Below, piece by piece: positions 1-4,979 of a DNA stretch of 7,145 nt. Under the pieces are notes generated by a model that worked only from the letters and a program-made list of their open reading frames with translations, had not been told where the DNA came from and made no database searches. Origin of the DNA: an uncultured Actinomycetes bacterium (GTDB taxonomy: Bacteria > Actinomycetota > Actinomycetes > Nanopelagicales > Nanopelagicaceae); contig CAIWXY010000010.1 of assembly GCA_903916775.1 (NCBI GenBank), positions 1-7,145 of the forward strand, given 5' to 3'. The translations under genes were made by a program, and so were the position numbers. Position 1 is the first letter of the stretch. Every line of letters begins with the position of its first letter.

Positions 1-534
1 AAGAAGGAGCAACTCTGGTGAGGTGCCCAACGCACGGGCAATCTCAAGGCGGCGCTGATCACCATAAGGAAGATTTCTAGCTAAGCGGTCAGCATGGTGT
101 GCGATGCCGATGAACTCAAGGAGCTCCATCGCGCGAGCACGGTCCGCCTTCTCTTCATGGCGAGACTTAGGCAAGCCAAAGAGCGCTGAGATCAAGCCAG
201 ACTTCTTGTGCACATCAGATGCTGTCATGACATTTTCAAGAGCAGTCATATCGCCAAAAAGTCGAACATTCTGGAAAGTACGCGCGATACCGCCAGCGGT
301 GATCTTGTTACGCTTTTTTCCAACAATGCTCTCACCTTTAAATTTGATGTCACCCTCGGTGACGCGATAAACACCAGTGACAACGTTAAAGACTGTTGTC
401 TTTCCAGCGCCGTTCGGGCCAATGAGTGCAGCAATCTCGCCACGGTTAACGTGGAAGTTCACCTTGTTGAGTGCGCTAACGCCACCAAATCGCATGGTGA
501 CATCTTGGAGATCGAGAATACGTTCGGTACTCAC
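1..534 (-). CDS. livG: Branched-chain amino acid ABC transporter ATP-binding protein, LivG type (3' part cut by window edge)
   Basis: Energy-coupling ATPase of a LivFGHMK-type importer, on the cytoplasmic face of the membrane. The first 178 residues are visible. Walker A is GPNGAGKTT at residues 39-47 (K45), the Q-loop glutamine is in TFQNVRLF (Q88), and the ABC signature region LPYGDQRRLEIARAL is at 155-169. The window ends inside the Walker B leader (LLLL), so the catalytic Asp-Glu, H-loop and C-terminus are not seen. The TFQNVRLF and YG-QRRLEIARAL wording is typical of LivG rather than LivF. The start is GTG at 534-532, which overlaps the livM stop (TGA, 533-531) by 4 nt and sits 7 nt after a strong GGAGG ribosome binding site, so it is translationally coupled to livM. 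An Asp replaces the Gln of the E. coli LivG signature (YGQQRR); I take this as family variation. Family assignment is firm; exact substrate is inferred. Confidence 0.95.
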   Translation of the reverse strand, partial: MSTERILDLQDVTMRFGGVSALNKVNFHVNRGEIAALIGPNGAGKTTVFNVVTGVYRVTEGDIKFKGESIVGKKRNKITAGGIARTFQNVRLFGDMTALENVMTASDVHKKSGLISALFGLPKSRHEEKADRARAMELLEFIGIAHHADRLARNLPYGDQRRLEIARALGTSPELLLL

Positions 535-1634
535 TTACTCGCCTCCTTCTCTGCTTTCTTAGATGCCTTTTTAGATGCGTTAAGTGCTGAACGCGTTGTT
601 TTAAGGGCCGCACGCTCTTCATCGGAAAGATGTTCTCGCTTCTTGCGAGGCAGCAAACCTTCTGGACGAATATTCATCATCACAACGAGTGCAAGTCCAA
701 AGACGAACTCACGTGCATTGGAGATAAATCGGATGCGCTCTGGAAGATAGGAAAGGATTGAGGCTCCGAGAACAACGCCCCAGATGTTTCCCATTCCACC
801 AAACACAACGCAAGAGAGGATAAGAACTGAAACGTTGTAGTTAAAGCTCTGCGGCGCAACGAACATCTGCTCCGATGCGAAGATCACGCCAGCTGCGCCG
901 CCAACTGCTGCGCCGATGCTAAATGACCAGATCTTGTAGCGAAGAATAGGGACACCCATGAGCAGGGCAACATCTTCATCTTGACGAATCGCTTCCCATG
1001 CACGGCCTGGGCGGCGAATTGAAAGGCGTCGAACCATCCAAATAACAGCCAAAATCATGATGACAACAAGCCAGAAGAAGTGATCTGGATGAGTGATATC
1101 AAATGCTTGACCTAAGACCGTAGGCGGTTGTGGGACACCAGCAATTCCGTTAGGTCCGCCGATTGATGGCGTATTGATCGCAAGGATACGAACGATTTCA
1201 CCAAATCCCAGAGTCACAATCGCGAGGTAGTCACCACGTAGTCGCAAGGTAGGAAGACCAAGGAGTACGCCAGCGAGCATCGCAAAGCCCATTCCGATTG
1301 GGAGGATCTCCCAAGTATTGAGGTGGGTGTGTGTACCCAAGATAGCTGCGGTGTATGCGCCAATCGCAAAGAACGCAACGTATCCCAAGTCGAGCAAACC
1401 ACTCTTACCAACAACAATATTGAGGCCAAGTGCCATCAAGATATACATGCCAACTGGGTACACAAGAACGGCCTCATACGAGCTAATTGGCGTATTTAAG
1501 AAGTTAGTAAGTGAGAAGTTGCCGGCATACGGCAAGCAGAGAGCCGCAAAAATGGCTACGAGTGCGAACGCTGTACGTTGCACACGATTAGCGCCTTCCC
1601 AAAGTTCTGCACCTTTATCGCGAAGATTTATCAT
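531..1634 (-). CDS. livM: Branched-chain amino acid ABC transporter permease, LivM type
   Basis: Inner-channel subunit of the LivHMGF importer, 367 aa, multi-pass membrane protein. A hydrophobic helix near residues 22-36 is followed by the family-typical region YILMALGLNIVVGKSGLLDLGYVAFFAIGAY at 64-94, the LRLRGDYLAIVTLGFGEIVRI block at 130-150, and the cytoplasmic coupling (EAA-like) loop GRAWEAIRQDEDVALLMGV at 210-228 that contacts the ATPase. The RPEGLLP motif that usually ends LivM is at 323-329. It is followed by a charged Lys/Ala-rich tail of about 38 residues. The ATG at 1634 is preceded by AGGAG with 6 nt spacing and lies 9 nt after the livH stop. The 3' end overlaps the livG start by 4 nt. 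This is clearly a middle gene of the livHMG operon. The amino acid specificity cannot be read from the permease. Confidence 0.95.
   Translation of the reverse strand: MINLRDKGAELWEGANRVQRTAFALVAIFAALCLPYAGNFSLTNFLNTPISSYEAVLVYPVGMYILMALGLNIVVGKSGLLDLGYVAFFAIGAYTAAILGTHTHLNTWEILPIGMGFAMLAGVLLGLPTLRLRGDYLAIVTLGFGEIVRILAINTPSIGGPNGIAGVPQPPTVLGQAFDITHPDHFFWLVVIMILAVIWMVRRLSIRRPGRAWEAIRQDEDVALLMGVPILRYKIWSFSIGAAVGGAAGVIFASEQMFVAPQSFNYNVSVLILSCVVFGGMGNIWGVVLGASILSYLPERIRFISNAREFVFGLALVVMMNIRPEGLLPRKKREHLSDEERAALKTTRSALNASKKASKKAEKEASK
542..548 (-). promoter_or_regulatory. Ribosome binding site of livG
   Basis: AAGGAGG on the minus strand lies inside the last codons of livM, with GGAGG 7 nt before the GTG at 534. 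This near-perfect Shine-Dalgarno site is what decides the GTG start of livG over the internal ATG at codon 14, which lies inside the conserved N-terminal strand. Confidence 0.8.
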
Positions 1635-1643
1635 GGTTATCTC

Positions 1644-2597
1644 CTATACCCGAGTCTGCTGAACGGCTTCGCCGAACAGGCCATTTGGCTTAACGAGAAG
1701 GACAAGAACGAGAACCACAAAAACTGTGATCTCCTTCCATTGCGAACCCAGAAGCGCAGAGAAGTACTCCTCAGCGAGGCCAAGTGCAAGGCCGCCATAA
1801 AATGCGCCACGCAGATTACCAATACCTCCGAGTACTGCAGCAGTGAACGCTGCGAGACCGATATTGAAACCAACGTTAAAGACTGTCTGCTCGTACACAG
1901 TCATATACATAAATGCAGCAGCTCCTGTGACAAGGCCGCCGATCAAGAATGTTAGAGAGATGACTCGGTTGAGGTTAATTCCCATCAACTTTGAGTTCTC
2001 TTCGGACATCGAAACGGCGCGAATCGCCTTACCCATACGGGTTTTTGTGACGAAGCGGTCAACTGCGATGAAGAGAAGTAGTCCAGATGCGATCGTGAGA
2101 AGCTGATCGATGCGCAGACCTACGCCGTGAATTTTAAAGACATAGAACTTGCTCAATACGCGCGGGCTAGCCACGGGAATTGAGTGGGTCAGAATACGGA
2201 CACCTTCTGAAAGAGTGATTGAGGTTCCGATAGCAGAGATCAAAGAACCCAGACGGTTCGCACCCTTGGTACGTAAACGACGGTATGCAATTAACTCAAC
2301 GAACACTGCCACTACGCCAGAGGTTGCCATCGAGGCAAGGAGACAGCAGAGCAAGACAATGAAGAGCTTCATGCCATGGCTGGGTTGCGAATTCTGATTA
2401 AATTTAAAAACTGAGGTGGAGACGATCGCTGTAGCAAATGTGCCCAGCATAAAGATTTCGGAGTTGGCGAAGTTAATCAAGCGCAATACTCCGTAAACCA
2501 TCGTGTATCCGACGGAAACGAGAACATAGATAAAGCCCAAAGCCAGACCGTTGATCAACAACGGAAAGAACTGGGATCCAACAACCGAGAAATTCAT
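1644..2597 (-). CDS. livH: Branched-chain amino acid ABC transporter permease, LivH type
   Basis: Second channel subunit of the importer, 317 aa from the chosen start, multi-pass membrane protein. Visible LivH hallmarks are LINGLALGFIYVLVSVGYTMVYGVLRLINFANSEIFMLG at 14-52, the IGTSITLSEGVRIL block at 123-136, the ATPase coupling loop GKAIRAVSMSEENSKLMGI at 189-207, AAVLGGIGNLRGAFYGGLALGLAE at 253-276, and the C-terminal VKPNGLFGE at 302-310. I chose ATG at 2597 because AAGGA lies 4 nt upstream. The reading frame stays open to a TTG at 2624, but that start lacks a comparable site and adds nine residues not expected in the family. First gene of the permease operon, separated from the binding protein gene by 190 nt with a large palindrome. 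The livM ATG follows 9 nt after its TAG stop. Confidence 0.95.
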   Translation of the reverse strand: MNFSVVGSQFFPLLINGLALGFIYVLVSVGYTMVYGVLRLINFANSEIFMLGTFATAIVSTSVFKFNQNSQPSHGMKLFIVLLCCLLASMATSGVVAVFVELIAYRRLRTKGANRLGSLISAIGTSITLSEGVRILTHSIPVASPRVLSKFYVFKIHGVGLRIDQLLTIASGLLLFIAVDRFVTKTRMGKAIRAVSMSEENSKLMGINLNRVISLTFLIGGLVTGAAAFMYMTVYEQTVFNVGFNIGLAAFTAAVLGGIGNLRGAFYGGLALGLAEEYFSALLGSQWKEITVFVVLVLVLLVKPNGLFGEAVQQTRV

Positions 2598-2601
2598 GGC
2601 G

Positions 2602-2606
2602 TCCTT
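2602..2606 (-). promoter_or_regulatory. Ribosome binding site of livH
   Basis: AAGGA on the minus strand, 4 nt before the ATG at 2597. The spacing is slightly short but it is the only good site near either possible start, so it decides the start codon. Confidence 0.55.
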
Positions 2607-2665
2607 ACTTGAAAATTGATGCAATCAGATCTCGCCCTAAACGAGCCGACCGCTTGATTGCGAGT

Positions 2666-2695
2666 CTTATAAAAACTCATAAAAACATTGTTAAA
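2666..2695 (-). promoter_or_regulatory. Possible weak promoter ahead of livH
   Basis: On the minus strand a TATAAG box (2671-2666, five of six matches to the sigma-70-type -10) lies 18 nt after TTTAAC (2695-2690, only three of six to -35). It falls in an AT-rich stretch between the palindrome and livH and could give the permease operon its own transcript. The evidence is box similarity only. Confidence 0.25.
2669..2688 (-). repeat. Tandem decamer, two copies
   Basis: Two adjacent 10-nt units, GTTTTTATGA and GTTTTTATAA on the minus strand, differ at one position. They form T-rich stretches about 25-40 nt downstream of the palindrome, too far to be the U-tract of a standard intrinsic terminator, and they overlap the possible -10 box. 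May be chance in AT-rich spacer DNA. Confidence 0.4.
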
Positions 2696-2711
2696 GACTT
2701 GTCTAAGCAGA

Positions 2712-2745
2712 GTTTGGGTGTGGCTCCTAGGAGCCACACCCAAAC
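2712..2745 (-). terminator. Perfect 34-bp palindrome after the binding protein gene (terminator or mRNA-stabilising hairpin)
   Basis: The 34 nt equal their own reverse complement exactly. As RNA this gives a 15-bp stem with a CUAG loop, GC-rich in the middle and flanked by A/T pairs. It begins 42 nt after the livK stop codon and ends 114 nt before the livH ATG. No run of T follows on either strand, so it is not a textbook Rho-independent terminator, although U-poor hairpins are often called terminators in actinobacteria. A likely role is partial termination or protection of the upstream mRNA end, giving more binding protein than permease. Confidence 0.6.
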
Positions 2746-2787
2746 GTGCCTTACTACGTATTACTTCGATCTAACCTGAGTAACGAC

Positions 2788-3951
2788 TTAAGCGTTGCCT
2801 ACAGGGATGATCTTTCCACCCTTAACAAGGTAAGCACCAACTGGAGCGCCCTGTGCGATATCGCCATAACGAGTGAAGTTGAACTTTGAACCTGTTACAT
2901 CTGTAAATGATGCTGTTGCAACGCAGTTCTGGATAGCTGCACGTGATACAGCGCCAGACTTGATGCATGAAAGGAAGACATTTGTAGCGTTGTAAGCCTG
3001 TGTGACATAAGCATGTCCAGCTGGGCTTGCAAGACCTGTTGCGGCTGTGAAGTCCTTAAGGACTGCAGCAGGAGCAGCAAGCTCGAAAGGAACGCTCTGA
3101 GATGTGATCAAAGTACCTTCTGCATCTGTAGCGCCAGCTGAGGTGATGTAACCATCATCGTCAGTTCCATCGCCTGATGCGAAAGCACCCTTGTAACCAG
3201 CAAGGTCAAGAGCCTTCTTGAGCTTACCTGCATCTGAGTAGTAACCGAAGTAGATAACTACGTTCGCCTTTGAAGCAACTACCTTTGATGCTGTTGCTGA
3301 GTAATCAGATGCTGGAGCGATAACAGTGTCTGAACCGACAACTGTGACGCCTGCGCTCTTGAGTGATGGTGATGTAAGAGCCTTGAGACCTGCACCGTAA
3401 GTAGATGCATCGTCGATCAAGTAATCCTTAGGAGCTGTAACACCCTTGTTTGCGTAACGAGCAAGAGCTGGGCCTTGGAAGGCATCTGTTGCTGCGACAC
3501 GGTGGAAGAATGGGAAGCCGTTTGTTGATGACTTTGGATCTGTAAGAGTTGCGTTTGTTGCTGAAGGAGAAACAACAGTCAAACGACCAGCCTTGAATGC
3601 TGGGAAGTCTGCCTTTGTAGCACCTGAACAGCAAGAACCAACAACGCCGATTACAGAAGCGTTCTGAGCAAGACCAAGAGCAACTCCTGGTGATACAGAT
3701 GCATCAGCTTGGTCATCTGCTGTAAGCAATGAGACCTTTACTGCTGGGTTGGTCTGGTTGTACTCGTAAAGAGCTGTCTTTGCACCAAGAAGTTCATCTT
3801 GACCAAGACCAGCTTCTGAGCCTGTCAATGGTGACAAGAATGCGATTGTTGCTGACTTAGGAGCAGCCTGTGCAGTTGTTGCAACAACTGAGCCAAAAGC
3901 TAGGGCCACAGCCGCAGCAACACCGAGGGTGCGCTTTGTTGTGAGGTTCAT
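2788..3951 (-). CDS. livK: Branched-chain amino acid ABC transporter substrate-binding protein, LivK/LivJ type
   Basis: Extracytoplasmic receptor that binds the amino acid and hands it to LivH/LivM; 387 aa. The N-terminus is a classic Sec signal peptide: K6-R7, a hydrophobic core at about 8-24, and cleavage probably after AQA (27-29). No lipobox cysteine is present. The mature protein is a periplasmic binding protein type I fold: ATIAFLSPLTGSEAGLGQDELLGAKTALYEYN (34-65), GVVGSCCSGATKADFPAF (102-119, matching GHLCSSST of E. coli LivJ), LTVVSPSATNATLT (124-137), and YGAG (185-188) with VVIYFGYYSDAGKLKKAL (231-248) in the second lobe. Cysteines are C107, C108, C329 and C343. The ATG at 3951 follows AAAGG with about 6 nt spacing. 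The context with livHMG makes branched-chain amino acid uptake likely, but such receptors also bind amides, urea or other amino acids, so the ligand is inferred. Confidence 0.9.
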   Translation of the reverse strand: MNLTTKRTLGVAAAVALAFGSVVATTAQAAPKSATIAFLSPLTGSEAGLGQDELLGAKTALYEYNQTNPAVKVSLLTADDQADASVSPGVALGLAQNASVIGVVGSCCSGATKADFPAFKAGRLTVVSPSATNATLTDPKSSTNGFPFFHRVAATDAFQGPALARYANKGVTAPKDYLIDDASTYGAGLKALTSPSLKSAGVTVVGSDTVIAPASDYSATASKVVASKANVVIYFGYYSDAGKLKKALDLAGYKGAFASGDGTDDDGYITSAGATDAEGTLITSQSVPFELAAPAAVLKDFTAATGLASPAGHAYVTQAYNATNVFLSCIKSGAVSRAAIQNCVATASFTDVTGSKFNFTRYGDIAQGAPVGAYLVKGGKIIPVGNA

Positions 3952-3972
3952 GTTTACCTTTCGATTTTTCGT

Positions 3973-3995
3973 TGCGCAAAACGCGTCATTGCGCA
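3973..3995 (-). promoter_or_regulatory. Hairpin or operator in the presumed livK leader
   Basis: TGCGCAA and TTGCGCA arms of 7 bp enclose a 9-nt loop that itself contains ACGCGT. The lower arm is part of the 8-bp palindrome TTGCGCAA (3972-3979), and TTGCGCA also occurs twice as a direct repeat 17 bp apart. It ends about 20 nt before the livK start codon, just upstream of its ribosome binding site. It could be a protein binding site or a leader RNA hairpin; no regulator can be named. Confidence 0.4.
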
Positions 3996-4021
3996 GCTAT
4001 CCCGAGGGAGGGATTGGGGGA

Positions 4022-4051
4022 ACCCTACAGGTGAACATCGGGTTAACTCAA
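4022..4051 (-). promoter_or_regulatory. Possible promoter of livK
   Basis: On the minus strand TTGAGT (4051-4046) is followed after 18 nt by TAGGGT (4027-4022), which fits the loose actinobacterial TANNNT -10 pattern but not the full TATAAT consensus. Transcription would begin near 4015 and give a leader of roughly 64 nt. An AACCC/GGGTT inverted repeat (4021-4025 and 4040-4044) overlaps it. A promoter is expected here since livK is preceded by a 224-nt gap, but this exact placement is uncertain. Confidence 0.25.
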
Positions 4052-4061
4052 TATTTTTGAC

Positions 4062-4092
4062 CCCTTTGAAGCCCATGTGGCCCTCAAAAGGG
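4062..4092 (-). terminator. Imperfect inverted repeat downstream of the response regulator gene
   Basis: Arms CCCTTTGA (4062-4069) and TCAAAAGGG (4084-4092) pair with one bulged A, and an inner GCCC/GGC pairing shortens the loop. It lies about 84 nt after the response regulator stop codon. There is no T run on the minus strand after it, so it may be a weak terminator or an operator for livK. The gap from 3952 to 4175 holds no credible ORF. Confidence 0.35.
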
Positions 4093-4107
4093 TGGTGCTG
4101 GACGAGC

Positions 4108-4155
4108 AGATTTACGCTCAAAATGGGGTCACAATCGATGTGAAATAAGATTTAC
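4108..4155. repeat. Two AGATTTAC direct repeats exactly 40 bp apart
   Basis: AGATTTAC occurs on the plus strand at 4108-4115 and at 4148-4155. The 40-bp offset is close to four helical turns, so both copies would face the same side of the DNA. The first copy is also flanked by GAGC and GCTC. They lie between the response regulator gene and the presumed livK promoter and could be regulator half-sites, or coincidence. Confidence 0.3.
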
Positions 4156-4175
4156 ACAACTGTTACTTTAAAAGG

Positions 4176-4784
4176 CTATAAAAACGGCACTGCATCCGGG
4201 GAGATGACAGCCTGCGCCACATCTTTCATGGAAATTCGTCGATCCATGGCCGTACGCTGGATCCAGCTAAATGCCTCTGGTTCGCTGAGTTTAAGCGTGG
4301 ACATCAAAATACCCTTGGCACGGTCGATGACCTTGCGAGTATCTAGGCGCTCTTGAAGGTCGGCAACCTCAGATTGCAACGCTTTGAGTTGGCGATGTCT
4401 GCTGACCGCGATCTCAATGGCTGGCGCGAGATCAGAAATTCCAAAAGGCTTAACCACATATGCCATCGCTCCGGCGTCGCGAGCTCGCTCAACCAATTCA
4501 CGTTGACTAAATGCGGTCAACATAAGAACAGGTGCAATTTCGATGATCTGCTCGGCTGCTGTAATTCCATCCATCTCCGGCATCTTTACATCCAGGATGG
4601 CAATGTCGGGAATGTGCTGCTTCGCGAGCTCAATCGCCTCTACCCCATTCGTGGCTTGAGCGACTACGAGATATCCGGCTTCAGTCAGCATTTCGACGAG
4701 GTCGAGACGAATGATCGCTTCATCTTCAGCAACTAGGATTCGCACAGGCGTAGTTTCTGTACTCGTTGCTGAATTGCTTGTCAT
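4176..4784 (-). CDS. Response regulator with receiver and ANTAR RNA-binding domains (PdtaR/Rv1626 type)
   Basis: Predicted phosphorylation-controlled RNA-binding antiterminator, 202 aa, cytoplasmic. The receiver domain spans about 14-130: acidic pocket in LVAEDE (E20, D21), phospho-acceptor D65 in AILDVKMPEMDG, switch T90 in LMLTAF and K112 in VVKPFG. A coiled-coil linker (about 132-148) leads to the ANTAR domain at about 142-194, with the family motif VIDRAKGILM (152-161) and EAFSWIQRTAMDRRISMKDVAQAVI (170-194). Receiver-ANTAR proteins bind paired hairpins in leader RNA and suppress termination; in mycobacteria the partner kinase is PdtaS. No kinase gene is in the window. The ATG lies one nucleotide after the upstream tRNA, so its only Shine-Dalgarno-like bases (GAGG, 3 nt before ATG) are inside the tRNA acceptor stem. 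A GTG at codon 14 is possible but would trim the first receiver strand and has no ribosome site. Domain identity is certain, targets unknown. Confidence 0.95.
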   Translation of the reverse strand: MTSNSATSTETTPVRILVAEDEAIIRLDLVEMLTEAGYLVVAQATNGVEAIELAKQHIPDIAILDVKMPEMDGITAAEQIIEIAPVLMLTAFSQRELVERARDAGAMAYVVKPFGISDLAPAIEIAVSRHRQLKALQSEVADLQERLDTRKVIDRAKGILMSTLKLSEPEAFSWIQRTAMDRRISMKDVAQAVISPDAVPFL

Positions 4785-4785
4785 G

Positions 4786-4858
4786 TGCCTCGAGTCGGAT
4801 TTGAACCGACACTGTGCGGATTTTGAGTCCGCCCTCTCTACCGTTGGAGTACCGAGGC
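4786..4858 (-). tRNA. tRNA-Leu (anticodon CAA), short variable loop, no encoded CCA
   Basis: Reading the minus strand from 4858: acceptor stem GCCTCGG pairs with TCGAGGC (last pair G-U); the D arm has a 3-bp CTC/GAG stem and a loop containing GGTAGA; anticodon stem GCGGA/TCCGC encloses the loop CTCAAAA, so the anticodon is CAA (reads UUG, Leu); variable loop ACAGT; T arm GTCGG-TTCAAAT-CCGAC; discriminator A73. Total 73 nt. Two nucleotides (GG) instead of one join the D and anticodon stems. The D arm with GGTAGA resembles Leu/Ser class II tRNAs, yet the variable region is only 5 nt rather than a long arm. CCA is not encoded: the bases after A73 are C then ATG of the response regulator gene. 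A tRNA gene is near certain; Leu identity rests on the anticodon and A73. Confidence 0.92.
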
Positions 4859-4860
4859 TT

Positions 4861-4882
4861 TTCTACATACTTTCTTCATACT
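4861..4882 (-). repeat. Tandem 11-mer immediately upstream of the tRNA
   Basis: AGTATGAAGAA and AGTATGTAGAA on the minus strand lie side by side with one mismatch, ending two bases before the mature tRNA 5' end. The region should hold the tRNA promoter and 5' leader. TATGAA in the first unit is a weak -10 candidate with CCAACA 16 nt upstream as a poor -35, so I do not call a promoter firmly. Confidence 0.35.
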
Positions 4883-4932
4883 GTATTCGCGCTCACTGTT
4901 GGCGGGAGAAATGCCTACCCGCGCAAATGAGT

Positions 4933-4960
4933 TAGCCGGAAGTATAACTACTCCCGGCTA
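4933..4960 (-). terminator. Probable terminator of the gltD-pyk transcript
   Basis: TAGCCGGGAGTA and TACTTCCGGCTA on the minus strand form a 12-bp stem (one G-T pair) with a 4-nt GTTA loop, starting 19 nt after the pyk stop codon. Only a weak T stretch follows, so this is a U-poor, actinobacterial-style intrinsic terminator by inference. A second short hairpin (GCGGG/CCCGC, 4902-4922, 11-nt loop) lies between it and the tRNA. Confidence 0.6.
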
Positions 4961-4979
4961 GATCTGATAAAACGAGTAT

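Noticed and set aside
208..750. 180-codon plus-strand open frame opposite livG and livM
   Set aside because: It runs antisense across two clearly conserved transporter genes, its translation shows no recognisable domain, and it has no good ribosome site. It is a shadow of the real genes.
1578..1955. 125-codon plus-strand open frame opposite the livH-livM junction
   Set aside because: Low-complexity, Cys- and Lys-rich translation with no family resemblance, antisense to two conserved permeases.
2598..2624. Upstream TTG start for livH
   Set aside because: In frame, but it adds nine residues not seen in the family and has no clear ribosome site, while the ATG at 2597 has AAGGA upstream.
4743..4745. 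GTG at codon 14 as the true start of the response regulator
   Set aside because: It would begin exactly at the first receiver strand with no Shine-Dalgarno site. I prefer the ATG at 4784, though the odd tRNA junction keeps this open.
4902..4922. GCGGG/CCCGC hairpin as an independent terminator
   Set aside because: Only a 5-bp stem with an 11-nt loop and no T run; too weak to list on its own.
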